From: Tigriopus japonicus
Lineage: Eukaryota; Arthropoda; Copepoda; Harpacticoida; Harpacticidae
Direction of reading: 5' to 3'
DNA length: 64,000 bases
NCBI GenBank assembly: GCA_010645155.1
Contig: CM021318.1
Span: 7,610,789-7,674,788 of the forward strand
Shown: positions 1-11,832 of the stretch, in pieces
How positions within the stretch are numbered: the first letter of the stretch is position 1
Layout: each line of letters begins with the position of its first letter
The notes under the pieces: model-generated
Seen by the model: only the letters and a program-made list of their open reading frames with translations
What the model was told of the DNA's origin: nothing
Databases searched by the model: none
Position numbers and translations under genes: made by a program

Positions 1-2737
1 CAATCTCCATTTGAGGGTTTTAAGTTCCAAGAACCCCTGGGATTGGATCCAATTTCTTCACGTGGAACAATGTCGTTAGTTCAGGAAGGTTCCAAAGTGG
101 CCTCTAATGTAAGTTCGCAGGTTTGTTAGGAGTGCTCAAATAGGGGCACCACTTTTCGTCTCCCCTTTTCCTCCCTTTTATCTGGATCATTTGTAGCTTG
201 AGGTATACATCCCGTAATGGGTCCATATTTATGGCGTAACTACCACACACAACCAAACCACTCCAAACTTGTAGCATGAACAAATGGTTTCGGTTCTACG
301 ATGTGTCACGATTCAGAGCACATTCGTGCCCCATTACAGAGCTTATAGATGAAATGCCTTTCTGGGACACGTTCAATGGACCTGCAAAATGAATCAGCCC
401 TCGCAATTTATTTGAACAAAAAAAATCTTTCTCAACGGAAGATAGTTTCAAATCCAGAGCTGCCTTGTCAATGGTAAATCTTGGAATCCTAGAAATTAAG
501 GGATCTTGAGAAAGCGTAGAGCGAAATAGTTCACATGTGGCCACAATTTTATGGTCCCATTAGTTCCAAGGGCAAATTTGAATCCATATCTTTTGGCGTA
601 CAGTTTATTGCACCATCAAACCACGGAATGCCGCCAAACGGACTTAACATTATGATCTAGTATCCTCAACATCCAGATGGGTCCATTTGGTATGTTTTTT
701 GAAATACTCGTAGCAGCAACAAAGCCCCAGAAATATCAACGAAAGTAAACAAAACGACCCATTTAATCACTTTTTGAATTTCCCCCACAACGTTTAAAAA
801 AAATTTCAGGAGCAAGATTTATTAAAAAACTGTTTTGAACATAGTAAACTCTTAATTACAAACCTCAAATCCCAAAATACCCCTAAAACGAACCAAGAGG
901 AAGAGGAGGCATTGATGATGTGGATTTAATCCAGACACATTTTTGGAACACCTAGAGTGTAAAAAACACTACCATGTGACCTCAAGTTTGCATTTCTTGA
1001 AAGGATCCCTTTTTTGAATGCATGGTTGAGCCTTTTTGATGTTGGCTTCAATTCAGCGCTTGGATCTCATCTGTTCCTCCATGTTCCTGTTCTTGGATCA
1101 GATCTGGGGGCACGTTCCTGAAAATTGATGGACAACATGTGCCTTGGAAGAAGGAGAGTGAGTCCCTTCCAAAATATTTCAATTCCCGGCAGATTGACGG
1201 TTGTCGACTTCCATTACTTTAAGTTCCCCGTTTCAACAGGCGACGGATGAGTGAACGTCTTTTGGGGTGTGCCAAATTTTAATCAAAGGCTTTGGAACAT
1301 GGAAACGGGGATTATCTGAACGATCCATGGGCAAGCTAATCCTCAGATCCAAACCTAGTCAAGAACTGCCGAAATTGGAACTTCATCTCCCAAACTTGAA
1401 ATAGCTTCTTAGATTGTAGAACCTTTCAAAACCGATTGAAACATTGAGTTGAATGGTGAAAATACCTTGCATTTGAAACAAAATTGAACTGAAGGCACTT
1501 TCTAGTCGGAGGAAATGCATATGTCGCATGTGACCAAAATGAGTTACAGCTGTTTTGCAATTTTCCACCTTGTTCCAAACTTATGCATAACGTTATTGTC
1601 TGCAATGGCTGAGAGTATTGTGAATGGAACGATTTTATTTGTCATCTATTTGTTTTGGAACATGCATGGAAAAGTCTGTCGAACGGGAATGGAACAATGA
1701 TTGAGAGATGCATGAACAAGGGAAAATCCAACAAACCCGGACATGCTTGTCTTGCCCTTGTTTATTTTAGTAAGTGCACTCTGGAGATGAGGGGGCATTT
1801 TTTCTCTAATCTAAAAAATGGCCGGGAAATGAGGTTTATGCGCTCAGAATGGAAACGTCGAATGCATTCAACCAAGTATAATCCAGACTGACACGAACTT
1901 CAATTGGTCCATCGTGCGTAACCCTTAGGTTCTCATCTGTTATTTGTTTGTCTCTGGAGAAGAAAGGCGGGCTTGGAAAAGCCTCGTGTTTCACGGACCA
2001 CTTTCGGAGAGGGTTTTATTCTCATCACGTGTGGAAATGAGAATGTCTAAGTCAGAAGTGAGAACAGGGGAAGCTTTAGCCTTGATTTCACCAAAGGGTG
2101 TGCTCCAAGAGGGTAGAGTTTCAAAGCGCAAGTTTTCTACAGATTTGAAGGGAGAAATGGTTCGAATGACTTGGCAAACTTTCCTTTTGATGGGTTGGAC
2201 CAAGCAAGATTTCCATAACGATTTCCTTGGCTTTTCAACCACACTCGAACTGATCTGCATGATTGAATAACATCGAGACTCAAAGGAAATCGAGCTTGGG
2301 TATGGAGTAAATATTTGTGAGTTATCAGATGGTGAGCATTCGTGTCATGAAAGATTGCATGTGGGAACCGAGGTTTTGTGTATACCAATGTGGAGGAGAA
2401 AAGTCAATACAGGGCAAGGAACTGATACCCCTTGCCAATCAACCTTTCATGAAAGAGCTTTTGTGTTACACAAACCGTGACTTTTATTATGGAATTTTAT
2501 TGTATGGTTATTGACAGTTATGTTAAGAGGAGCTTTTTACTTTATCAAAAAATACGATCCTACTGCTTCAACAAACTATTCATCCACTTGCATGAGAAGG
2601 AGAAGAAATTTGGTAGCCTATCCCTGTAAAATAAAGGACACATTCGTACATGACATTGCACTATTTTTGGGAATGTGTGCTAATGTATGTGGAGAGGTTC
2701 TATTTTTGTAACATCTTTGTCTTCCTTCCTTTTCTAG
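1..2737. other. Non-coding region upstream of Homer exon 2
   Basis: I see no recognisable gene here. The short open frames have no family resemblance, no coding-like codon use and no consistent splice structure. The stretch should be the first intron and/or 5' flank of Homer. Homer exon 2 begins in phase 2, so the first coding exon should end with ATGGG followed by a GT donor; I searched for that string and did not find it, so the start exon probably lies outside the window. The end of the stretch (about 2715-2737) is a pyrimidine-rich 3' splice site. Confidence 0.6.
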
Positions 2738-5700
2738 GGAACAGCCTATTTTCACTTGCAAGGCCCATGTGTTCCACATTGACCCAAAGACCAAACGTTC
2801 CTGGATCTCGGCCTCCTCATCTGCAGTCAATGTGTCATTCTTCTACGATTCGTCACGAGGACTCTATAGAATCATATCTGTGGAAGGAACAAAGGTAATC
2901 ATTATCATCGTGTGTTGCTATTTCAGATAAATCTGTTAAGAAACAAACGATTTGCATTTCTAAGCGAATGTTTGTTTAGAGCATAGTTCCTACAACTTTG
3001 AAGGAAAGTAAACACGTGCTTGGTTGGTCTCTCTTTTCCCAGTTACTTTTCGTACTTTTTCTTCAAGGAAGGTAACTTGATTACAATGATAGCGAACTGG
3101 AAGGTTTAGAAACCATTCCAACTGTTTTTTGGGTTAGGGTCGGGGTTGTGAAATACAAATAGGATTCAAAGAAAATGCTTGGATAAAGTTTAGTTGAGCA
3201 TATTTTTACTCTTTTGGGTAGATTTTAGCTGGCAATTTAGCTTTTTTCTCAAATAGATCTTGAGTTCACCTTCAGTAACGATGGCCAGTATTAGATCTAG
3301 CCAGTACCATTAATACATGGAATAAATAGCTCGTATTATTCATCCCTAATACATGTAGAATTGTAGATTGGATCTTGCGGGAGAAGAATGTTAATAACTA
3401 TTAGAGATGTAGATTGTACATCGGGTATGATCAACGGAAGTCCTTAATCACAGATGTAAAAGCCTTAGTATTTCGGATCCAGCCTCGCGATCTAATCCAG
3501 GCATTTCCACTCACATCCCAAGGGAGTCTCTTTATGGACTTATCATTTCCCAAAAAGTTATCAATAGTTCCCCCTCATTTCTCCGATGTCTTTTGTCTCT
3601 ATCTTACGATAATCATCCGATGGAGAGGCCTCTTTAGGGCCCATCCATCCTTTGCGTGTTCACTATTGAACTGATTTTTCCCGATAATTCTCTCACCTCC
3701 AATGTCTTGACATATTTTTCAACGGAATCACCGAACTTGGCCCTATTTTCGCTACCTTCATTTTTTCTTTCTTTCTTTCTTTTCTAGGCCGTCATAAATT
3801 CTACAATCACGCCGAACATGACATTCACGAAAACATCACAGAAATTTGGACAATGGTCCGATGTACGTGCCAACACGGTCTACGGGCTGGGATTCTCTTC
3901 AGAGTCGGAACTCAATAAGGTATGGAAGAACTTTCTTTCATTTCGTCCATTGCTGCCTTTCCGTAAGAATGAGAAACTGAGCAATGAGAAATGCCTTTGG
4001 GGGTGATAAACAAGGTTGAGGGAAATCACTCTTTGAAGAAAGGCCAATAATATTTCCATTAGCCAATCCAATCCAAACATTGCTGCACTCTTTGCATTGC
4101 TCATGGGATTAGATGCCTCCAGACGTCTACAATAGAGCTTCCATTTTTCCAGCATTCGTGCTCACGAGAAATTGAAAAGAAACCTTTTCGACAAAGTAAC
4201 GAAAAAGGAGATACCAAAAAGATTATTACACTAGTAATAATGAAAAAAAAAAAAGTACGTTTACACAAGTGAAACGTACCAGTTCCAAGTATAATAACAA
4301 AATTTTAATAACAACAAACAGGCTCAGAGTCGTTGTAGATAGTGCGTTATTTGATGAATGAGAGCTTCATATGAGGAAAATGATGATGTTTTGGAACTGC
4401 CTTAGGGGATCTCTAACTGGCTATCTTACTAAGTTCCATCAACGGTTGATTTAATAAACAAACTTTTTCAGCAATGATTTTTCAATTCAAACATAACATT
4501 TGTTTATTAGAACATTTTTAAAGTATTTTTTTTTCGTGAAAGCACTAGTCTAAAGGAGAGACACTGTGTGTCAAATAAAGCGTCTTTAGTCTAAAGTAGA
4601 GACGCAAGTTGCTGGAGCGTCTCTAGTCTGAAGCATAAAAAGCTTGGAGTATTCAGTCCTCTGTTCATCCCGTTAGCATTTATTGCTCTTTCTTTTAGAA
4701 GTCACTTTGACATCTGTAAATCCACTGACGTACACTGCAGGATATAAATGTGCGCATTGTCTCCTTGTTCCCCTGTCTTGTTGAGTCAAATGAGATCCTG
4801 GAACACCCAAGGTCAACGGGATCTACAGGAGACAAGACGGCCATCCATCCGATCAAGTCTTGGGAGGAGAAGGGATCAGTCCCACAACATACATAGTACA
4901 AGTGAATGCACAAAAAGACTTTTTTTATGGAACTGCATTAGATGGTTACTTCGTCGCTATGGCTAACTTAAGCTCAACATAGTTGCAGCATGTCTTTTGA
5001 AGAGAAAAGAAATGGGATGATGCCCCAATTTGAAACGAGCTTGCCAATGCAATTGGCTCAGGAAAAGCTAATTTTGGCCTTGCATCGAGTTTGAAGCAGA
5101 GAGCAAACAAAGTCAGCTTGAAATGAGTGTCCGTCCTCCTTTGTGCCAAGAAAACCGCCAGGTTAGCCGTCCTATAGCGGCTTTCTTTTGTGGCAAATCA
5201 GGCCGACAACTTTTGACCGTAGCCAACAACCATCCTTAATTAGCTGTCCATTGTGAGAGGTCGAAGGCCAAATGCCGTGTCCTCTTTGTGTGGCTGTTAA
5301 TTGAATGAATTCTTTTCTTCTGCCTAGTTCATCGAAAAGTTCAATGAGGTCAAAGAAGCCACGCGAAACACGCCCGTGGCCTCGGCGGCCTCCGCTCCGG
5401 GTGCTCCCAAACCCAATGGAACCACTCCGACCTCCGTGAATTCCACTTCAGCCAATGCATCGCCCATTGTGAGTCGGAACAAGGGTGACTACTCCACGGA
5501 CAACCAAGCCGGACCTCCCGGTCCCACCGATATGCTGACCAATCAGAACGAGATACAAAATTCCAATATTCTCAAAACGCAGATCAGCGCGCCCAATGTT
5601 CATGGGCGGAGCCCAAGTTTGTCAGGCATGCAACCGGTAATTGAACAATTAAAAATGCTGGTAAATAGTTAAAAGAGCTGGTCGATGAAACGATATTTTG

Positions 5701-6988
5701 AACGCCAATTCCAGGGTCATGATAGTCCCAAGAAGAGTGTCATGGACAAAGCTCAAGCTCCAAATCCACCCTTGTCTGGAGAGGCCCAATTGAAGTATGA
5801 AAATGATCGCCTCAAGTTGGCCTTAGCTCAAAGGTGAGTGTGCCCATCCTTTCTTCTTTAGTCTGGAAACGAATTTTTGTCTCGGAGGACGATGATTCAA
5901 TTAAGATGTGGCTCCAAATCAAGAGCCTTTCTTTTAGGCCTCAAGAGCTTCTAAGCTTGAACGGGGGCTTTGTGTCGGATTTTGCGAAAATTAAAGACTT
6001 CTGTGGTCCTTGCTTCCTTCCTTCCTCCTCTTCTAATGGTTGCGTTTGGTTCTTCGTCCCAAATTCAAGCATAGTTTGATCGCATTTTGTTTTGTTTTAG
6101 CTCGGCGAATGCCAAGAAATGGGAAGTCGAATTATCCACTTTGAAGAACAACAATGCGCGGTTAACCTCGGCTCTCCAGGAATCCACAGCCAACGTTGAA
6201 GAGTGGAAACGCCAGCTTCATTCTTACAAAGAAGAGAATACAAGACTCAAAGTGGGACTAATCGAACTGGAGGCCGGTCGAGGTAATGATGATTAAAATG
6301 CAGAGCTTGAGTGGACATTAGCGTGGCTCTCTGCTTATTTAGGGCCAATTAAGCAAAACATGCCCATAGGCTATTCACCAATACCATATCATTATACCAA
6401 GTGGTTGACACTGGAAATATTCCCTTGACGGTGTTGGACTAGCAGGAAGGAAGACGAACTAATGAACCTTTTTCTTGAACAGGCAATTGTGATTTCAATG
6501 TTATGGGAGAGCTCCGAAACCTCAAGTCTCGCATTGACGAATTGGAAGGAGATCTCCGGGACCGTGATGAAGAGGTCAAGGTTCTCAAAGACCAAGGTAT
6601 GATCCAGGGTCAAAATCAGACCAACGGAGGAACAAGTGAGGACGGCGAAACGATTAAGGTAAGGAACACACATAATGGCATATGTAAACATCCTTGTGGT
6701 TCTTTTGACCACCCAAGTTTATATGCGGACACCCCCCCCCCCTTCTTCAGAGATGATCCGCTCTTACTATTATTTTGAATTGGCACTTTTGTCTGTTTTT
6801 AGGCTCTTCAGATGGAGAACGATAATTTAAAGAGAACGCTGGACAAGATACAATCTCAATTGGACACCTCTTTGGACGCACAAGAGCAGCAAAGGAAGGT
6901 GCTCGATGCGATCAACCGTCAATTTGGAGATCGTTTGCATTCTTTGGGCGAACTTCACAATGAGTTGACTGCTGTTCTCAACACCTAA
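2738..6988 (+). CDS. homer: Homer scaffold protein (EVH1 plus coiled coil), first exon missing
   Basis: Homer proteins are postsynaptic and cytoplasmic scaffolds: the EVH1 domain binds PPxxF motifs in mGluRs, IP3/ryanodine receptors and Shank, and the C-terminal coiled coil makes tetramers. Coding exons read from GT-AG sites: 2738-2894, 3788-3919, 5328-5636, 5715-5833, 6101-6282, 6483-6658, 6803-6988 (TAA stop 6986-6988); every join keeps frame. With a presumed Met-Gly from the unseen first exon the protein is about 421 residues, against about 390 in Drosophila from memory. Exons 2-4 give an almost textbook EVH1 domain (residues ~3-111) with [43 protein letters not shown] and [17 protein letters not shown]. 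Residues ~112-200 are rich in Pro, Ser, Thr and Asn. Exons 5-8 are charged and heptad-like (for example [16 protein letters not shown] and [20 protein letters not shown]) and form the coiled coil. Identification is very secure; only the start is unplaced. Confidence 0.95.
3920..5327 (+). other. Homer intron (1.4 kb) with small hairpin repeat
   Basis: No exon is seen between the EVH1 exon ending 3919 and the next at 5328. A locally repetitive patch at about 4545-4632 holds three variants of TAGTCTAAAG/GAGAC, including a 9-bp inverted repeat (TAGAGACGC at 4597-4605, GCGTCTCTA at 4617-4625). It may be a transposon remnant. The preceding intron (2895-3787) ends in a long CTTT-rich pyrimidine tract, with (CTTT)n at about 3766-3783, directly before the acceptor. 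Confidence 0.5.
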
Positions 6989-7394
6989 AATTCCACACGC
7001 GCTAGAATCTCGGAACGAACCAAATGGGTTTAATCTTTCTCTCAATACCTACTATTACTGCTACCAGTAACTGTCAATTTCCATTTTCCCCTTCTTCCCT
7101 AGTAGTGAATCTCGTCTCGCATCCCCCCAAAATAACCAAGTTTTTTTCCAATATGTTTCTTGGAAAGTCATTCTGCCATCATATCTGAACGAGAAGCAAA
7201 AAGCAACAAACCCTATTTTGTTACATGCCAGAAAGTTAGATGAAAATTTGGTCACAAAACAGCAATCGTCGAGTCTCAAAAATATTGTTAATAACAAAAA
7301 AATATGCGAATAATATTGTCTTGCAAGCACTAGTATGCTTCCAATTTGTGGCTCCATAAACCATGGAACATTTCCATTTCCAAAAAAATAGTTG

Positions 7395-7400
7395 AATAAA
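7395..7400 (+). terminator. Candidate poly(A) signal for Homer
   Basis: AATAAA lies about 400 bp after the Homer stop codon. I saw no earlier canonical hexamer, so 6989 to about 7420 is the likely 3' UTR. It is assigned by position only. Confidence 0.35.
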
Positions 7401-7420
7401 ACGCTAATGTTCATGAATCA

Positions 7421-9058
7421 CACTTTTTCCATTCATTGTGGCGCTTACATCTGATTGTTTTGGCGCCAAATTTCAGAGGCATCTTTTTTAACAACTCCAA
7501 GGTTACATAGGGAGTCTCGTTCAAGTGCAACCATCCATGATTGGTGCACAGTATGAGCGAGCGAAACCCTGATTCTCAAGGCCTACTCACGCATGGGCCC
7601 GCCCGTTCAAACTGTTATGGGGACGGAGGGAGGGAGCTTGGAGTACTTGGAGGGCTGGCTGCCCATCATTACATTTCAACTGGAGTGTGACGTGACGCAT
7701 AACACTCTCAATTGGTCTCAGCTCAGGCAACCATTGCACGTAAGTTTCCTATTTTCTCAGGTTAAAACACTTTTTGAACCCTTATATCCGTGATATCTGC
7801 TAATATTGGAGTTTGATTGGGTGTTTTGGTCATTGTGAGGGTAAAAGAGAGGTCCTTGTTACTTCTAGGTTGCAGTGAGCTTGGTCAAATTGGATACCAA
7901 TTTGGGGAAGATTCTCGGACGCCACTATCTACCATGAGGAACGTCAAGGAGTTGAAGGACAAAGTTGGGAGGATATGTGTGTGCGAAAATTGCACCACGG
8001 ACAAGAAAGTGGAGGACTTCTTCAAGCGTAGACAATTCTGGTGGCAAAGATGATGATCATCATGATGTTCCAACCATCCTCAAAGCCTAGCCAATCAGCC
8101 TCACTCACAAGACCTCTTTCAAGTTTCTCGTCCTTCCTTACGCAGCTAGCCTGAAATATGGCTTCTTTGAAACGAGATTGTCCACTAGATTGAAAATATA
8201 ACAATACAAAAGCATTGCAAGCAACTTGATCATTTTCCCAATATCGTTTACCGTTCAGTGAACGTTCAGAGATTGTAGCCAAAACATTGTGTTCCATTTT
8301 TAAAGAATTGTCACCAAATACTTCAGATGACCCCGAAAAACTCGAGGGAAACCTGACTCGAAGCTGGAATTTCTTGACCACGCTCTAAACCCATAAAAGA
8401 TGGGGAAATTGTGTTCCAAGATCTGACAGGGAAAACCTTCATCCATTGAGATTATACTGACAAAAAATACTCAGTTTATACTGACAAAAAAGAGTGGATT
8501 GGCACTCCAACCAATTTGCTTGGAATGCGGAAATTTTCTCAAGTTACATTTGACATTTCATGATGTTTTTGAGTTTGCCAAGTTAAACAAAGCGTTCACA
8601 TTAACGGAACAATCACAAAAGTAATATCACGCAACTTTAAAAAACGGGTCTTCCTTTTTTGTCTGTTTTCGGGGATGAACTTTGTCCAGAACGAGCGAGC
8701 ATTTCCCGTTTCATGGCGGAAACAGCCATTTCAACTTCCAAGACGCTTTTTGTGGGAGAGGTTCTTTCTTCACTTCCGTACCTCTTGATTAAAACCTATT
8801 CTATGATGCAAACCGGGAGTTGGAATTCTTGAACGCTTTAACAAAGGCGTTTCAAATTCTCACGTAAATATCATCCGAAGGGATTTAAATCTTCGCCATT
8901 TGCTGAACCCAATTTCTACCAAGGTCCAAAACTAAGTTTCATCACTAGAGAGCGGATTTTTATTTTGGGAAAAAGTTTAGCTAAAAAAGTTAAACTAAGA
9001 GAGAAAATATGAATTTCAAACATCACTTTTCCAAATTACCCTTTTTTCAAAATTTATA
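7421..9058. other. Intergenic spacer, nothing recognised
   Basis: Short unsupported open frames only. A small direct repeat, ATACTGACAAAAAA, occurs at about 8453 and 8476. No RNA gene or conserved coding segment was seen. Confidence 0.5.
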
Positions 9059-9069
9059 GCATTTTTCAA

Positions 9070-9567
9070 GAAGCACTGAATTTCTGGAGTGGGAGGCTAA
9101 TAATGAGTATTATGATTTCTTCTGCAAATGAGACCTGAGGCTAGTTTTTTAGACGCAAAGATCGATCTCAAGATCGGACTTAAAGTACTAAAGAACGATC
9201 TTGAGATCGATCTTTGCGTCTAAAAAACTAGCCTCAGGTCTAATTTGCAGAAGAACGCAATTGAATGAATCCTTATTCATTCAATCAAACTTATGCCCTG
9301 AAGAGAGCATAGAATGAGTCAACTTGCCCTTTTGTAGAAAAGCAACCAACAGAAAAGGGCCACTTCATTCATTCTCGGTAGGATTTGCACTGAACTTTGA
9401 GTAACCATAACTTTTAGCTCCAACGTTTGATTGAGCTGAAAATTGAAATACGTATTCTTGTCAACATATGAAAGCTCTCATTTGCAGAAGAACGTAATTG
9501 AATTGTTCCTTTTGGAATCATGATTTTTCTCGTTAGCCTCCCAGTCCAGAGAAATTCAGTGTTTCTC
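9070..9567. mobile_element. Palindromic inverted-repeat transposon (MITE), copy 1
   Basis: The element begins GAAGCACTGAATTTCTGG and ends with the inverse of GAGAAACACTGAATTTCTC, both followed inward by GGGAGGCTAA, so its ends are imperfect terminal inverted repeats. It is flanked by an exact 11-bp direct repeat GCATTTTTCAA (9059-9069 and 9568-9578), which looks like a target-site duplication. An 11-bp duplication is unusual for hAT or Tc1 elements and closer to the 9-11 bp of Mutator-like elements. It has no coding capacity. Inside is a large hairpin (9117-9255). A second copy sits at 13215-13827 and shares both ends, the hairpin and about 280 bp of downstream interior. Confidence 0.8.
9117..9255. 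repeat. Near-perfect 60-bp-stem inverted repeat inside the MITE
   Basis: Arms 9117-9176 and 9196-9255 are reverse complements with one mismatch and a 19-base loop. The core reads GCCTCAGGTC outward and AGACGCAAAGATCGATCT inward. If transcribed it would fold into a long double-stranded hairpin. The copy in the transporter intron keeps the palindrome with more mismatches (about 13303-13413). Confidence 0.85.
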
Positions 9568-9578
9568 GCATTTTTCAA

Positions 9579-11832
9579 CCTATTTGACATTTTCATACGT
9601 CGAAAGGGATGAACTGAAATAGCTTTCGCCCGAAATGATGGCCGAAATTTCGGGTTCAGTTATGCCTACCGAATCCAAAAGATGAAGTTCAGCAACAAAT
9701 ATGATTTTGACTAAAGCTCTAGTTTTGACCCAAAAAACTCTGAAAATCAAATTTTCGGATCTTTTTGCAAATCTAGAATTACCCAACGTCGTACTCACGA
9801 TCACTTTAAATTACAAAGTGAATCTTACATGATTATAGTTTTTTAGTCAGCTGCTTCCCGTTTCGGTTAAGCCCTCTATCGGCCAAAATTCTCAGTTTCG
9901 GTAAAGAGAACTTAGGGTCCATGATTTGTGGACATTAAGACTTCCCGACGACAAACATATTGATCCTGGCTCTTCAACGTGGAATGCAACATTTTTAAAA
10001 ACTGAGATTCTCTTGAATATTAATGATACCTTATGTGAGTGGATTTTAAATGTTTCTCAAATTCAACAAAAGTTTTAAAGCTGAAGTTGGCAAAAAGGGT
10101 CAAAAGTAACTTGAATGAGTATGACAAGATGGTTTTGATAATCAAGATAAAAGGTATAATGAACCAATTCAAACATGGGCTCAAACCCAAAAAGCTATAG
10201 TTCACTATCAAGGAACTCTAAAAATTGGCCAAATTCCTGAATCTTTCACCACTAAAAGAAACATTTATGGCTGTCCGCTCTCCTGCCGTACCAATTTGAG
10301 CAAACCATTTCAACATTTCTTCAAGGAAAATGTTCCCAATGCCTAGGCAGGTGACATAATTCGTATATATCTGACAGAAAATGAGCACTCATCAACTCTT
10401 GGAAGCGATTTACCTTATGATTTGTTTCCTACGTACGAACATAGAGTGCCCTCTTGCAAGAAATAGTCCAGCGAAGCACGTCGGTCCACAAATATCGAAG
10501 GGCTCTTGATGTGACGCTAGCTAAGAAGCGATCAAATGAGAGAACGATCGAACAAGCCCTTTGCTACCGCCAAACACTTCTGGGAACCAGATGCTATTTT
10601 TGAAGATCTAAAAAACAGCATTGGAGTCCCCCGGAAGTCCATTCAGACTTCAACCTCATGACAGTTCATATGAGCTTAACCAAATCCAGTTGGGGGTCAA
10701 GTACCTTCTACTAGAAACACAATCAAAGATCTGTCAAACATGAATCTGAAACCTGATCCGAATCCATAGTGTCGACATCAAATCTTGGCGTTGTCGAGAA
10801 CTATGCGCTCTTCAAAATCATCTAAAATTCGAAACAAAGCCGAGCTATTAGCCATTCTTTTAGAACTCATCATCAATCAGTCATACGTCCACCATCCTAA
10901 CCAACTCTACTTGTCCGTTTTTTACTGCATCCGCACCCAAGCACCTCCACAACCAGTTCCAAGGTCAGACAGACCAACAACCATGCCAAGACTGGTTTCC
11001 GACGGAAGCGTTTGGATTGGAAGTCTGCCCAAAAAAATCTCATTCTACTGTCTAGCACAATAACATCAATGACAAGTTCGTTTTACTTTTGAATTTCGAT
11101 AACCTGGTTTAAGTGTATCCAAAATTGAAAAGTTTTCGAGGTCCGAAAATAGTTCAAACAATGCTAGAGCGAATAATGATGCCCTAAAGGTTCATGAGAA
11201 AAATGCACTGTCCGAAAAATCGAGCGCGCTCTGTCATCTCATAAGTAAGTGAGGAGGTCGTTCGTTGATCAGCCCTGGCCTTATTTCTCATTGGCCAAAA
11301 TAGCCTCAATTCTCGGTTTTACAGGGATCAAATTTTCGGGCCAAATAGTCTTCCCGTTCTTTTTTGTGATAACAGTGTACTCCGTGGCTCGGTGTTTAAA
11401 CCGCATTGCATTTGCCTGATCTCTGAGGGTCCACCTCGTATCTATCTACCTAACGATCCTGGACTACTCGCTTCATGGAGGGATTACCAGGTGTCCTTAA
11501 CAAAGGTTGAAATCTGATCTGTGTAAGTCAATGGGTGGTGTTATTATTCGGATCTATCGTTTAGTGAGAGTTGAGGGGCTGATGCAACAGGGGGACAATT
11601 GATTATCAAAACAGATTGTGCAATCCTTAGAGAATTCACTCCATAGGGTTGAGTCGTCCCTGACTTACCTTTAGTGTCCGCTGGTTCGACCATCCCAACC
11701 ATTTGAAGCTTCATCACTTGAATCAGTGGTGCATTCGTCTTTCTCGGAGGAGTGTGTCGTCGTTTTTCATGGATGGTGGCATCGATGTGTAATAGTAAAT
11801 AAGTCTTAAACTCTACAATAACAGTGATCATA
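9579..11832. other. Spacer upstream of the peptide transporter gene
   Basis: No supported gene. A 92-codon open frame at 10785-11063 has no recognisable family features and is probably chance. A plausible 3' splice site (AG at 11823-11824) lies 8 bases before the transporter ATG, so a 5' UTR exon may lie further upstream in this stretch or beyond. Confidence 0.45.

Noticed and set aside
7817..8053. 78-codon plus-strand frame with CVCENC motif after Homer
   Set aside because: No recognisable zinc-binding family, no flanking exons and no poly(A) context.
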